64,000 bases of DNA from Saururus chinensis (Eukaryota; Streptophyta; Magnoliopsida; Piperales; Saururaceae): positions 14,571,057-14,635,056 of the forward strand of contig CP141148.1 of assembly GCA_035235625.1 (NCBI GenBank), written 5' to 3'. This document shows positions 24,117 through 36,570 of this stretch, one piece after another; within the stretch, counting starts at the first letter, position 1, and each line of letters starts with the position of its first letter. The notes beneath the pieces were generated by a model. That model was given only the letters and a program-made list of their open reading frames with translations. It ran no database searches and was not told where the DNA came from. Position numbers and translations under genes: made by a program.

Positions 24117-27100
24117 TGTAAGGACTCTCACTTTGAACCGGTTTATTTTAATGTCATTTATCGGTTATCGTGTGGTTTAAGCATTTTCTGATCAAATTCT
24201 GTGGTTTTCAAAAATAAATGGGGTTTCTAAAGGTTTTAAACAAAACTAACTCTATATTTATGAGTTTTAAGTAGTTTTTAGTTAATTCCAAATTTTTAGG
24301 ATTTTTTAATTTTTTAATAATTTTTAAAAAAATTAGGGTTTGGCAGGACCCATGTGGGCCCCACCGATGAAATTAGGGTTTTTGAACCAAAATGCCCCAG
24401 ACATCAATATAAGACACTGTAAAAAAAATTAGAATTTTTTTAGACCTAATTTTGGGTTAAATTGCCAAATTTCCTAATTTTAGTTAAAAACTCTATTTCT
24501 ACCCCACATTCCTATTAGGTATAGCCCAACCCTTCCTATAAAAGGAAAGGGTTGTGCCATTTCCCATTTGGGAATAGGCTTGGCCAGGAGATTTGGAGCC
24601 TAATCCCCGATTAGGCCCAGAAAGGAAACGATTAGAGGTGTTGGAGGAGATTGAAGGTTCATTCCAGCCCAAATCAAAAAGGAAAGGTAATAGGTTCTTC
24701 AATCTCAACTTTGGGTAGCAAAAATCTTGGTTTTTATGATGTTATTTGAAGTGGGTTTTACTTGATTTAGGCTTTAATGGTAGGTTTAGTAAATGCTAAT
24801 CTTTCATTTCAATTTCTTAGGGTTTTGTCTTAAAATGGTTTAGATTAGTGTTCTGGAAAGTTTGATGAGGTTTTGATAATGTTTGGTACCATGGATGAAG
24901 ATTTAAAGTTGTTTTCATGGTGTTTCAGTTTTGATTTTTGAAATAAAGAAGAAGGTCAAAACTGCTTTGTTGGCGATCAAACGGCCTACCAAGGCGATCA
25001 ATCAGCAACACTACAGTGTTGGCAAATTTCCAGTATAGCCAATCGAACGGCCTTGCAGGGCGATCGAATGGCTACACGGTAGTTTTTGCTATTTTTGAAA
25101 CTTGTGCTCATTTTAATGTTTTACTCCATTTGATGATTCTCATGGTTATGGGAGGTGTATGATGATGAAATTAGGCTACTGGAGGTGTAGAATTGATGAT
25201 GAAAGTGTATAGATTGTGTTTAAGTGTGGTTATGTGGCATTATATTATGTTGATAATTATGCAAGTTGATATTGAAGTACCTTAAGTTTTTTAATATTAG
25301 AATTCTTATTATTAGGATATGTTTCCAGCAGGGATATTATGTGAAAAATGGTGAGATGTGTTTCTCTTATAATAAGGATGGTTTATGGGTAATGGATGTG
25401 ATCATGTTGTGGCTTAATGAATGGAAGAATCATGCTTGTGGGAGTGAATGTTCGATTTCACATGAATGGATTTAAACTTTATGGTGGATTTTGTTTTGAT
25501 TTCAATTAGGAATCATTGTTTTGAATGTGTGCAAACATGTGTAAATTGTCTTATGAGTTTATGTCAAGCATTGGATATGTGCTTAGATATGCATGAATAC
25601 ACACACATATGGGGAATCTACCCTGAAATTGTAGTTAATTGTGCCTTGAGTATGATGCATGAGGGGACTGATTGGGAGCATGTTTCATGTGTTGAACCCA
25701 CGTAGGTCTTACTCATGGATGTATCATGTTATCATGCATCATGGATCGGTATTCATGGATGAAGTTTTACCGATGTTTAACTAGAATTAATCAATTGTAT
25801 GCAATGGTTGAGATTGCGTACCGGATTAATCGCTCGATGAATTAATCAGAACTTGGTTGGTCCGAAAGGACATGTTTTCGATTTAAGTTCCTGTGTGGAA
25901 CGTGTATACTCCCCGAGTTGAGTCTAGTGAAATGGAATTATGTGGGGACGAGTTGTGTACTTGTCTTTCGGATTTGAGATTATTATGAGTGTCATCTGGA
26001 CCCTGAGAATCCAGAGTGGTATGTCGTGTGCACCCACTACCACATGTTCCAGGGTTCCCTGTGTGGGAATTCGGGCTCTCCCCTCTGCAGGAGATGTCCT
26101 TGGGCGAACACCCCTGCTCTAGATTCTCTGTGTGAGAATGGGACATCCTTGGCCAGGATCGTCCAGGGCAAGCAGCTTTAGGGATTGACAACCCCAACCC
26201 TTTTTCATTTCCTGTGTGGAAATTTGATCGTGTCTCACCTTCATGGCCTTGACCGTTTCCTGCCTATGTGGCAATACTTGTGTTTACTCCTTGATGGAGG
26301 CATTCACCATTTGTATTGATGCATGTTTATTATGAATGCTATGCATGATTGTGTATCATGTGTTTGACACGTTTGTCGTGTAGGGTGAATGTGGTTTATG
26401 TGATATGAATGCATGATCAGAAACGATGTGATTGAGACACTATTATGCAAGTTTATGTGATATGAATGCATGATCAGAAATGGTGTGATTGAGACACTAT
26501 TATACAAGTTTATGTGATGTGAATGTATGATCAGAAATGGTATGATTGAGACACTATTATGCACGTTTATGTGATGTGAATGTATGATCAGAAATGGTGT
26601 GATTGAGACACTATTATGCAGGTTTATGTGATATGAATGCATGATCAGAAATGGTGTGATTGAGACACTATTATGCAGGTTTATGTGATGTAAATGTATG
26701 ATCAGAAAGTGTGTGATTGAGACACTATTATGCAGGTTTATGTGATATGAATGCATGATCAGAAATGGTGTGATTGAAACACTATCATGCAAGTTTATGT
26801 GATATGAATGCATGATCAGAAATGGTGTGATTGAGACACTATTATGCAAGTTTATGTAATATAAATGTATAATCAAAAGGTGGTATAGCATGTTAATCTT
26901 AGATCTGAATTACTACATTGTTATGTCGTCGCATTTTTTGATTATTATAGTTATATTCAAAACCATTATTGAGTTTTTATACTCACCCCACTTTCTTGTT
27001 TTGTTTTGGGGCTGTGTGGCGTGACACGTAGACGAACAGGATCCTCTATATGAGGAAAGGTCGGAGAGAGCTTGGGAGTAGTCGTGGAGGATCCTAGTTT

Positions 27101-27457
27101 TGCATATCTCTTCGTTTATCTTGTTTTGATGTTAGGACCTTATGGATGACCCTTGTTTTAGATTTGTGATATACTATGTCTTTAGTTTCTTTGAGACCTT
27201 GTTTTGGAGCCAAGTGTGTGGCTATGAATTATTAGTATGTGGGTTTGAGATTATGGTTTAATTTAGAGTTTAACTCTTTTGGTTCTACCTATTTACTCTT
27301 GCTCAAAGTAGTGCGTAAACTCCATAAATTAGATTGCCCATGGTAGGGGCACAAGTCTTTAGCTATTTTCCTCAATCGTTTCAATCTGTCGCCCCCGTGC
27401 ATTGGTCCAGCCCTTGGACCGGATTAGGCTCAGGTCGGGCAGTGCCGGGGCGTGACA
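24117..27457 (+). mobile_element. Family A solo LTR, 3.34 kb, inserted in Copia gag
   Basis: Starts TGTAAGGACT and ends GGGGCGTGACA, with a perfect target duplication ATTTG (24112-24116 and 27458-27462). It is the cleanest copy of the family. A TATAAAAGG box lies at 24537, a repeat module at 24970-25080, a tandem array at 26393-26872, and the shared end-proximal 'ttattgag...ctcaccccac' block near 26970. Gag sequence resumes on either side. No coding sequence of its own. Confidence 0.9.
26393..26872. repeat. Tandem repeat, 58-59-bp unit, about 8 copies
   Basis: Units contain 'gatatgaatgcatgatcag', 'aaatggtgtgattgagacac' and 'tattatgcaagtttatgt'. Copies are well conserved, suggesting recent expansion. 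A 195-codon open frame on the minus strand here is only the repeat read through, not a gene. Confidence 0.9.
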
Positions 27458-29091
27458 ATTTGCCTCTTGGGAAGACAAAATTAGTTCATCTTCTTTCTTC
27501 TTCAACTCTCTCTCAAGCCATTTGGTTTTCTTTGTCAACAATAAGAATTGTTGAAGGAATCCCTTAAACTCATTAGAATCAACCTCATACTGTGAGTGCT
27601 CTTCAAGAGAAGTGGACTCATGAAAATCTTCTTCAGAACTATCATCCTTCATAGTTGTAAAGAAGGCAGTATAGTTGCACAATTCTTCTTCTTCAGAAGA
27701 GCTCTTATTAGAGTAAGTTTCTTGAAGCACCTTTTGTTTTTTCTTATATTCAAACCCCTTTGACTTCTTAGGCTTATCATCAAAAGAATTATTCATCAGA
27801 AGAATTGTCAGAATTAATGTTAGAATAATCATCAACAAAGTGACCTAATTTACCACATTCAAAGCATTTCAAATTCTTCTTGTCTTGTTTAGTTGCCTCT
27901 CATCTCTCTTCTCTTCTTTTTTCTTCCTAAAATTTTGTCCTTTTTTGCCAAATCTAAAATTCTGAGTTTTCATGAACTTCTTGAATTGTTTAGCTAACAA
28001 AACATTAGGTCTTCATCATCTTCAGACTCTTCAAATTCATCTAAGATTTTTAACACTTTATTTTTCTTGTAAGTTCTTTTAGTTGCTTCTAGGGCATCTG
28101 CATTTCCTTGGACTTTTCAATCAACTCCTTTTTGTTCTCATAGGACTCTGCTTGCATTTCAAAAGTTCTCAGGTTCCCAATCAACTCCTCAATGTCTAAG
28201 GTGTCAATTTTTTTATATTCATTAATGGCCATCACCTTAATTTAAATTTAGAAGACAAGGACCTTAATAACTTTCTCACAACAAGGTAATCAAGTATAGG
28301 CTCTCCTAGTTGATCACATGCGTTTACTATGTCTTAAATTTTAGCATAGTATTCAAAAATAGTTTCTTATTAACTCATTATCATGTTTTCAAACTCTATG
28401 GTCAACATCTGCAGCCTAGACACCTTCACAGCCTCAATTCCCTTATGTTTTACTATTTTTTCCCATGTAACCTTGGTAGATATACAATTAGAGATCGACC
28501 TCTATTGTGATTTTCTTATGACATTGAATAATGCACTAAGGGTTTTACTATTTTGATTTACAAGTTTAGTCTCATTCTCATTCCATTCAGTTTAATCTTT
28601 TAGAATAGAATTTGATTCCTCATCTTTGGTCATTAGAGGACTCCATCCTTTAACAATTGCTTTCTATGTATTCTCATCAAGCGCTTATATAAATACCCTC
28701 ATCCTATTTTTCCAATATGAAACATTCTGGCCATCAAACAAGGGAGGTCTATTCATTGGATTTCCTAAGTCATGTTCATTCATTGAGTTATTCAAACCAA
28801 CCATTTATTTTGATCAAACAAAAATAACCCAAGCACCACAATTTAAGTACTTAAATCAAGGAAAATTATAAGAGGAACAACTAGCACTCAAGGGCACACA
28901 AATCAACAAGTTTAATCAAGTATTTCTCAAAGAAAAATAAGTAAACTTTAAGCAAAATTCAGAATTCAAATCCTAGCACAAGAAATTAAGCTATGGAAGA
29001 TTAAGAAAAAATATAAAGCACTAACATGCCAAATCAAATTGATATCATGGAGCAAAATCAAATTTTCAATAATTAAACCTGCGTTGCCAAT

Positions 29092-32025
29092 TGTGAGTTT
29101 AATATTTGTCTAGAAGAGTATAATAAATAACTAGATTGCCCCTAGTCCAATTATCTATGAGGTTAAAGACTACGAGTTCTAGCCTCTCTCCACAAAATTT
29201 TTATACCTAGCAGAATGAAGTAAATACTCTCTAAAAACTCACTCATGATGTATCCATCATTCACACTATAATCATTTAATCCACACATGAAGACATGACA
29301 ATTTTAATGTGGAAAACCCAAACTCGTATAAGAAACCACGACAGTTCTACACTAGAACCAAATCAATGCACTACTAGAGAACAAGACAATTCACATTGAC
29401 ACACGCAAACTGTAACACCCCTCGAATTTTAAAATAAAATAAATTGATTATTGAAAATATAATAAAATTTAATTCCAAGTGCCAAGGATCACTGTGTACC
29501 AAAAGAGTAATTACAACACGCTTATATTATACAAAGATTTCCAAAATTGGGCATAACATGCCTTTATACATTAATCGGTAAAAATATTACACATATAAAA
29601 AAGAGTACAAAAACTATAATTTAAGAAAGCTCTTCGTCAACTTCTTCATATTTAGATGTCACACATGTAGAATCTGAGGGTGGGTGAGTAAATTCAAACT
29701 CAGTAAGTTGAATTAAGTTCTAAAAATATGCTTCATGAGCGTAAAAATTGTGTCATCCTTTATTCAAAATCATTCATAAAATAATAAAATTATGAAAACA
29801 CAATCACAGAATGTTGCGATACCAGACAACTTACACCCACACTCATGGGTGATGGGAGACAGACGGAAAGGGATTTTCCCATGATATCCCAGTTCCTATG
29901 CGCTCCAGAGCCAAATGTGTCGGTATCCAAAATCATCATCATGATAATTCCTAGTTTCGAGAAACTAGGAACCATCCAGAGGTACAATTACCCAAAATTC
30001 AAGAAATCTTTTCAAAAGAAAATAAGTTTTTAAAGACAGAGTTCTTTTCAAAATATAAGAAGAAAAACCTTTAAAAAAACTTCAGTATGTCAAAATCCTA
30101 GCATACATCTAGAAATTAAAACTACCTACCTCTAACATGTGTGGAGTATAATAAAGAAATCCCCTCTTTGATAACAAACGTAGAATATAATAAAGAAAAT
30201 CCATCCTTGAGTTCTTAGCTTTTGAGTAGTCAACTCGGCAGAATAACCCTCACAATGCATAGAACGCCCTTGATTTAGTGGGGTATGGCTTTTGAATGGA
30301 CTCAAATGGGTTAAAGATGGTCTAAAAACAGTAAAAATAAGAAAAGGGGAGGATTAGGAGAGGGTAGTATTTTCTTGACTTTAGAGAGGTCACCTCAAGA
30401 AAATAACCCTTCCAATGTGTAGAGCACCCTCAAATTAGTAGGAAACGAGTTTTGGATGGGCTAAAACGGACTTAAAATGGGTCAAAAACAGTAAAAATAG
30501 TGAAGGGGAGAAGCAATGAAATATGTGAAAAAAATTACCAAAGGAGGGTAAAAATAACCGCCGAATGTCGGCGATGCGCCACCAGAAATGGTTGTGCCGC
30601 CGCTGAATTCCAGTGGCAGCACCAAATTTAGCGGTGCACATGATGAACGGGTGTTTTCCACGCATGTTCATTGCACGTGACACGCGCATTCGGCGTGCCA
30701 CCACACGCCGAGTCGATCCTCTCTTTTTTTTAATCTCAACTTCAATTAAGTGTAACTTCCTATCCTAAACTCGGTTTCGCGCATTCTTGGTAACGTTGAT
30801 TTTATATTGATGAGCCCTATGAGACTAGATTGTGAGCTAGTTTACCCACACTTTAAAAGTGGATCTCGCCGGTAGAACACATTTCCCGAGTTCGTAACTT
30901 TCGTTATTGACCTCCGATTAATACATTTTTTTACTTGTTAAGCTTGTGTTTGTGAGCTCTAACCAACACTTAGGAAATTATTAAATAATAAGCTTTAAAA
31001 AAATATTTGAATAAGAGATCATGTCAGAAAATTAGGGTTATTACACAAACCTTCAACCTTTGTTTTGACTCTAACACAAACTCTTTTTGTTTAGATCACA
31101 AATCTTTGTTTTTGCTAGCCTTCAAGTTTTCTACCTCAAGCACTTGAAACTTCTTCTTCCCCCTTACTTTGTCTTTGTCTCCTTCTAGTCTTCAACAAGC
31201 TCCACTTGTTGTTTTGACTTTGGCTTCCTTAGAAATCTTCAATCTCCCATCGAAGATATACTATAACTCATATTTAAAATGTCTATGTGAAATATCCTCT
31301 TAGTTGTGAAAAGTTTCATGAATTCACCATTGATCTTCAACTCAAAGCTTCTTGTGAATCCTCCTTAGAAAATAATATGCAAAAGGTATAAACCATTTTT
31401 CTCTGATCTGCTTTAGGCTTTTCTCTCTCAAAATTTATAATTTTGTAACCCTTATATAGCTCTTTAAGTCTTTGACTTGAATAAGGAAAGAACTTGAAAT
31501 CGAAATGGCTTAATTAGGGTAACTAGTCATTGAAGCGATCAATCGTTCCAAACAACAATTGATCGTTCATTGTTTGTTTTATACACGATACTTCAAGCAA
31601 TCGATCAATTAATGAAAGCGATCGATTAATAACTCTTGGTTTCATTTTACACAGGGCAAAATCAGGTGCCTATCGATCATTCTCTTCTTCATATTGTGCA
31701 GCGATTGATCGATATTTCTATAGTTTTACAATTTTACCCTTTCTACCTAAAACTACTGAAATCACTTTTAAAACTTGTACAAGTGATTTTGGTATGTGAA
31801 TATGATCTGAATAAGCTTCAAAAACTTTTAACATTCCTGAGTCTTCTGTCTTGATCATAATAATATATCTACTCTTATTTTTCAAATATGTCAATTCCAA
31901 ATCTAACTCGACCACAACAATATTTAATCACATTCTAAGATGCAATGCATACACAAGGTTTCTAGACATAATTTTGGCAAAGAAATTAACCAACAAACTT
32001 GACATATGACTGATATGTTCTTATA
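29092..32025 (-). repeat. 5' LTR of the family F Copia relic, about 1.29 kb net
   Basis: After removing the nested LTR at 29411-31045 and its target duplicate, 1294 bp remain, against 1289 bp in the solo copy at 50339-51627. Shared blocks are a 'taagaacat' start, 'gtcgag(t)tagatttggaattgaca', a repeat module (about 31520-31710), 'aagagctatataagggtta' around the TATA box, and the 'ataattgga(c/a)tagggg' to 'aaactcaca' end. Confidence 0.8.
29411..31045 (-). mobile_element. Family G solo LTR, 1.64 kb, nested in the family F LTR
   Basis: Bounded by TGTAACACCC on the left and TTATTACA on the right, with a perfect target duplication CAAAC (29406-29410 and 31046-31050). Minus orientation is chosen because the 'cttactgagtttgaatttac' block common near the 3' end of other LTRs here reads on that strand. 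A GC-rich stretch with self-complementary pieces ('cgccgaatgtcggcg') lies at 30555-30715. No coding sequence. Confidence 0.8.
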
Positions 32026-32029
32026 GAAA

Positions 32030-33159
32030 TGTCCCAGGGTAAGAAGAGGTTATGCCTACAGCCTTCATGTCACAAAGAGAGAAAAGTTTTGGCGTAAGGG
32101 GAGGTTATGCCCATCGCCTTCAAGTCTCAAAATTAAGAGCATCCTTAAGGGAGGGGAAGCTCTAACCGCCACTACCTTTAAAAATCTTAGGGGAGTAAGC
32201 ATTTATAGTTTTATAACTTTGATGCGTGCTTATTTAAATGAATCCATATTTTCCTTAAGTAGTTGACTTGAATGGTTTCAAAATTGTGTATGAATGCATG
32301 TCATTAATGTTTTAAAAAGATGTTTAATGACATGATTATTTGATGTGTTCTTTATTAGTTATGATCTTCGGATTTTGAATTATTATTAATTATTTGAATG
32401 ACAATTTGAATGGTTTTGAATGATCGGATTTGAATTATAGTTATTTGGTATAAAGCATAAAAGCTATCATCGGATTTAAAGGCTAGTTATTTGATATAAA
32501 GCCCAAAAGCTATTGGTATTATAACTCATTGATAGTACCATTGAGGCAAATGACACTCCCATGAATTGGGATAATGTGTGGGAAGAATCTCTTTTATTCT
32601 AATCATGTTGGCCCACAAACACAGGTGAATGTCACTTTGGTATCAACAGTATTCTGTGAATGCTTAATTTATCTGATTTTGAATAATTTATATAATTTTA
32701 TGAACGATTGATTTATCACATTCTATGAACAATTGATTCATTTGATTTTGTGAATGAACGATTTGTAAATGTTTTTATTATTCTAAGTCAACTTTGACAT
32801 ATTAATGCATCTTTATTTAAAAAATAATTAAGCATTTCATGTATAATGCTATGTTTATTAATTGGCCTTAGTTTTTAAGGTAGAACTACGTTTAGATCCG
32901 ATCTTAATGGAATAACATTGGAGATGTTATCCAATAAGTATGTTGGCAACTAACATCTGATGGACCCAATCTAAAAAACTGTAATAAATAATCTTTTATT
33001 CTTTTTGAAACCGGTGCATGAGGATCATTGCAGATCTTGCACACAAATGATTATCCTAGTCATCAATAAAAAATAATTTTATGATGGTAATTTTGAACCT
33101 CGGGTCAGGTTTTTCCCTTCCATTTGGAGGGGGGGCGACCGCAGACCCAAGGCATTACA
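32030..33159 (-). mobile_element. Putative solo LTR, family I, 1.13 kb
   Basis: On the minus strand it runs TGTAATGCCTTGGG...CTGGGACA, with LTR-like TG/CA ends. The flanks do not form a clear 5-bp duplication, and no second copy occurs in the window, so the boundaries are tentative. It sits between the family F Copia relic and the integrase part of the older Copia element. No coding sequence. Confidence 0.45.
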
Positions 33160-33237
33160 AAAATATGATTAGTTTATTCAAAAAGTCTTCATCACCCAAA
33201 TACACTACCCAATAGAGCTCCTTTCACCCCAAAGTTT

Positions 33238-33282
33238 GTGTGTGTGTGTGTGCGTGCGTGCATGCATGTGTGTGTATGCTTT
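33238..33282. repeat. (GT)n-rich microsatellite
   Basis: Run of TG dinucleotides with CG and CA interruptions, about 45 bp. Confidence 0.9.
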
Positions 33283-33507
33283 TATATGTCAAAACACTGA
33301 TTTAAGTCTACTTCGTTATTATTATTTTATCTCTAACATCTAACCTTAAAATGTAATCTGATTTAAATTTACACACATACGATATTATTTTAACTATAGA
33401 AATAAGTTAATCTATGACATATAACACATGTTCTTACAGACATTGCATGAGCCATGTTGGCTTGGCTGCGCTGGGCGGGGCCGAGTTGGTCTTGCTGAAA
33501 GCAAGAT

Positions 33508-33603
33508 TTTGAGTGTGGGGCATAGTAAATGCTGCAATAGTATCATGAGAAGGCATTTGAGTGTGGGGCATAGTAAATGCTACAATAGTATCATGAGAAG
33601 GCA
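33508..33603. repeat. 48-bp tandem duplication
   Basis: Units 33508-33555 and 33556-33603 differ by about one base. It lies in the linker region after integrase of the old Copia element, and the near-identity implies a young duplication in an old sequence. Confidence 0.9.
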
Positions 33604-34390
33604 GTGACAGACCATCGGATGGTGGCAAATCTGAGTCTATCTGGGGCAAGACATGGAAAGGTTATAGAATGAAGTCCATTGTTGAGAAGGTCACTTTAGC
33701 CGGCATTTTGTCAAATAGAAAATGTTGTTCGTCAAAAACCATATTTTATGATACAAAAATGTTGTGTAGAGGGATAGAGACAGTAAAAGCGTTTATACTT
33801 GCTACTGTAACCAACAAATAAACATTGCTTTCTCCAATAGCTTATCTTGTCACGCCCTAATTACGTAGATAACTTGCACAACCAAAAGGCCAAAGACGAC
33901 TACAGTCAGGAGCTTTGTGGAACACTAATTCATAAGGAGATTAATCAAGAGAAGCTCACAAAATTTGATTTATGAGATATGCCACCACTTGAAAAGCATA
34001 GGACCAACAACTCTCTGGCATATGAGAAAGAGCTAAGCGAGTCATCCTAGTTTCCACAACATGGCGGTGTTTCCTTTCTGCTCAACCATATTGTTGGGGA
34101 GTACTTGGGTAAGAGATTTCATGAACGTTACCAGAGATTTGATGAACAATATCACTGGATTGAAGATAGGCACCTAATGAGTTACGACTGAATTCGCCTC
34201 CTCCACCCATTTGAACAAGCTTGACTCTTGTATATAATAAAATGCACAAGGTGGATAGCAACTTTAAATTTCTGGAATATACGAAAAGTAACCAAGAAAA
34301 TTGTGAGAATTCATCAACTACAATTAAATAGAAATGAAAGCCTTCAAAATAGTTCATTGGGGCAGATTCCCATACATCACAATTGAGCAT

Positions 34391-34500
34391 ATACTCCGTC
34401 CGTTTTACAGTAATAGTTATATTTACTTTTTCAAAATGGAAAACTAGAAGTTACTATTAATTTGATATAAAGGGAATATATAATAGAGGATGCATAAAAG
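34391..34500. mobile_element. Partial Stowaway-like MITE
   Basis: The left end 'tactccgtccgttttacag' followed by 'taatagttatatttac' is typical of grass and other plant Stowaway termini. The opposite terminus is not recognisable. Inserted in the Copia integrase region. Confidence 0.5.
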
Positions 34501-35215
34501 GTAAGCCTATGAAAAGGAAGCTGAGTGCTATTTCCATAAAGACAGCTCTCACAAAACTTGAGTTCAGCTTATGAGGAAATGCCCAATGTACTCTTGAGAT
34601 ATTGCATTATTTGATATGATAGGTGGCCTGTCCATGTATGCCAGAGATGTCACAACACTTTATTCTCAATAAGACCTACATAGAAGATTTCAACGCACCC
34701 CTTTTCCCCAATGTTGAAGATGAAATGGAGAAAGGCTACATCAACATTAGCCTTTTAGGTTTGTTCTCCTTGTCTACTGATCCTTCACGAGAAATTCAAA
34801 CGAGTGGAATATAAAATAACAATAATTGTCATAAACATCTTGTGAGACCAACAGGTGACTCTTATTCAAATTAGGTACAACTAGCACCCATGATAGAGAA
34901 AGGTCATTGTGTGCAATAGAAACATTCCCAATATGTGATACAGAATGTTTGACACTATTGCCGACCAACATTTTGTCATTGCCAAAGTAAGATGGCCTTG
35001 AAGAAGGGAAGAGTTAGTTGTCATGTGGTTTCTTGCTCCAGTGTCCAGGTACCTTGGAGTGTCAACTTGATCACTCATTTGCATGGTGGCATAGTCATCA
35101 ACAGCTAGACAAAAATCAGTTTTGTGGTTTGGAAAACCACATTTATGGCATGCATGTTATTTGAGAGGAGGTTGCTCCACTTTGAGCTATGCGGTCACCA
35201 GCTCCTCCCCATGAT

Positions 35216-35493
35216 TAGGGATGCTACTAGGGTCGGGTATATAGTAAAACCTAATCCGACCCAACTCTAATGGGTCGGGTTTGGGTTTTTACATTCAATT
35301 CGAATAGTTATTAAGGTCAGATTTGGGGTTAACTATTTTTTAAATAGTATCAAGTTAGGGTTTAGTAAAATTTGACCCAAATAAGATTATAAATATATCA
35401 ACCCGAATATCTATTTTGGTCAAATTCAGGTTTACCATTTCTTAAATAGTATTGGGTTCGGATTTGACAAAACCTAATCCGGTAGCATCCTTA
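35216..35493. mobile_element. hAT-type MITE, 278 bp
   Basis: Inverted ends TAGGGATGCTACT and (reverse complement of the right end) TAAGGATGCTACC. Flanking 8-bp duplication cccatgat / cctgtgat (35208-35215 and 35494-35501), 6 of 8 matching, as expected of hAT elements. It carries repeated 'gggtcggg' and 'aaaacctaatccg' blocks in inverted arrangement. Inserted in Copia gag. No coding sequence. Confidence 0.75.
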
Positions 35494-36570
35494 CCTGTGA
35501 TGCATGACGTCCACCCTAAAACGGCCACAGTGATTATTATATCTTCCATGTCCTCTATTGTTACCTTGGCTATAGTTGTGGTTGTTGTTGTTGTTGCCTC
35601 CTCAATTCAAATAGAGGCTACCGGGGATTTACCACCAAACTTTAAGTTAGATAAATGAATCTCAAAATCAAAGAGAAGATTGGCTATTAATATGAGTAGG
35701 CTCATTAGCAATGTTCATTGTAGAAATAATGGGATCATACTCAGGGCCTAGCCCCGGGAGGATCCACATGATCAAGTCTTCATCATCAATGTTGCGACTA
35801 GCCCACTCGCAATAGCGAAGGCCAACAATTTGCCTTTTGAGTGTAATCAGCAATACTCTAGTTTCCTTTGTTTAGACTAAACAACTGAGGCCAGTTTGGG
35901 ATCCATAAATGTGTTCCAATGCAAGCCACTAGTCTAGCAAATTAACCATGAATAACCTGCATCAAGACTGTCTTTCACAAGGAGGCACGAAGCCAAGCTA
36001 TTACCTTTTGATCCAACCAAATCCAATTGGTAAACAATAGATTTGATACATGACACGATTGGCATTAAGTAATGATAGTAGGAGGATATGGAATGTGTGG
36101 CCATACAATCGCAACATTGGCATGGCATGCGCCTTCCACAATAGGTAATTTGTGGAAGCAAGTTTGATAGGACCTTCTTGAGATATATTCTTGACAGTGG
36201 GAAGAGAGTTTGCAGCATCAACAATGACTAGAACAATGGAGTTGAGTGTAGGGACAAGAATGGTGGTTGTAGAAGAATCGTAAAGCCTAAGCTACCATGT
36301 GAACAAAACTTTTCCCACGCATTCAATGTATAGTTGTATACGCATCTATTACAAACCATAGTAATTTACAACATCTCTCCAAGAATATCTAATCATGCTA
36401 ACTTTCTATAGTTACACGGTTTACACGATCCCTTGATTTCCTCCTTGGGCATGGCTGGATTCAGAGCCAGAATATCTCTAGACAGTCAAGTGCACGTTAT
36501 GTGCTCCTCCATTTAGGAATTTCAAGTTGTAGTAACCATACGCAAGAAGCTTGATCTTTTTATCTATTGT

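Larger units (their letters stand above)
23541..32025 (-). mobile_element. Second Copia relic (family F): 5' LTR and gag, with two nested LTRs
   Basis: In minus orientation: 5' LTR 29092-32025 (interrupted at 29411-31045), then gag from about 28900 downward, interrupted at 24117-27457. Gag features are a UBN2-like N-terminal region ('NETISEYYAKI', 'RSLSSKFKLRVMAINE'), a zinc knuckle ('CFECGKLGHF'), a charged coiled-coil stretch ('KKKEDELILSSQEAN', 'LMKDLENEKEKSSPLNREL') and a second cysteine-histidine piece ('CDIFHSETHTRREC'). Protease, integrase, RT and the 3' LTR are missing. It carries several breaks. Two solo LTRs of the same family sit at 50339-51627 and 57795-59002. Confidence 0.8.
33434..36297 (-). 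mobile_element. Copia gag, protease and integrase pieces of the split element
   Basis: Reading the minus strand: gag N-terminal region (36224-35934); gag middle ('DDEDLIMWILPGLGPEYDPI', 35853-35668); protease with a 'YLDTGARNHMT' active-site block (35084-34881); integrase core start ('FYLIVVDEFSQFSWL', 34390-34082); and a proline/serine-rich linker (33649-33434). The order is that of Ty1/Copia polyproteins. It carries several breaks and two MITEs. The catalytic end of integrase and most of RT are missing. Confidence 0.85.
16164..36511 (-). mobile_element. Old Copia retrotransposon split by nested insertions
   Basis: In minus orientation the order is: 5' LTR (36298-36511), gag, protease and integrase pieces (36224 down to about 33434), then several nested insertions, the end of RT (20949-20480), RNase H (about 16930-16440) and 3' LTR (16164-16428). 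The LTRs are related along their length. A purine-rich tract ('gatggggga') precedes the 3' LTR, and the site after the 5' LTR starts TGGTA, as expected for an initiator-tRNA-Met primer site. Flanks 'tttgg' (16159-16163) and 'tttag' (36512-36516) match at 4 of 5 bases, which supports one original element. It is broken in many places, lacks most of RT and is clearly old. The nested residents are listed separately. Confidence 0.7.

Noticed and set aside
26304-26891. Minus-strand repetitive protein of 195 residues
   Set aside because: Every unit is the 58-59-bp tandem repeat of a solo LTR read in one frame; no start context, signal or relatives.
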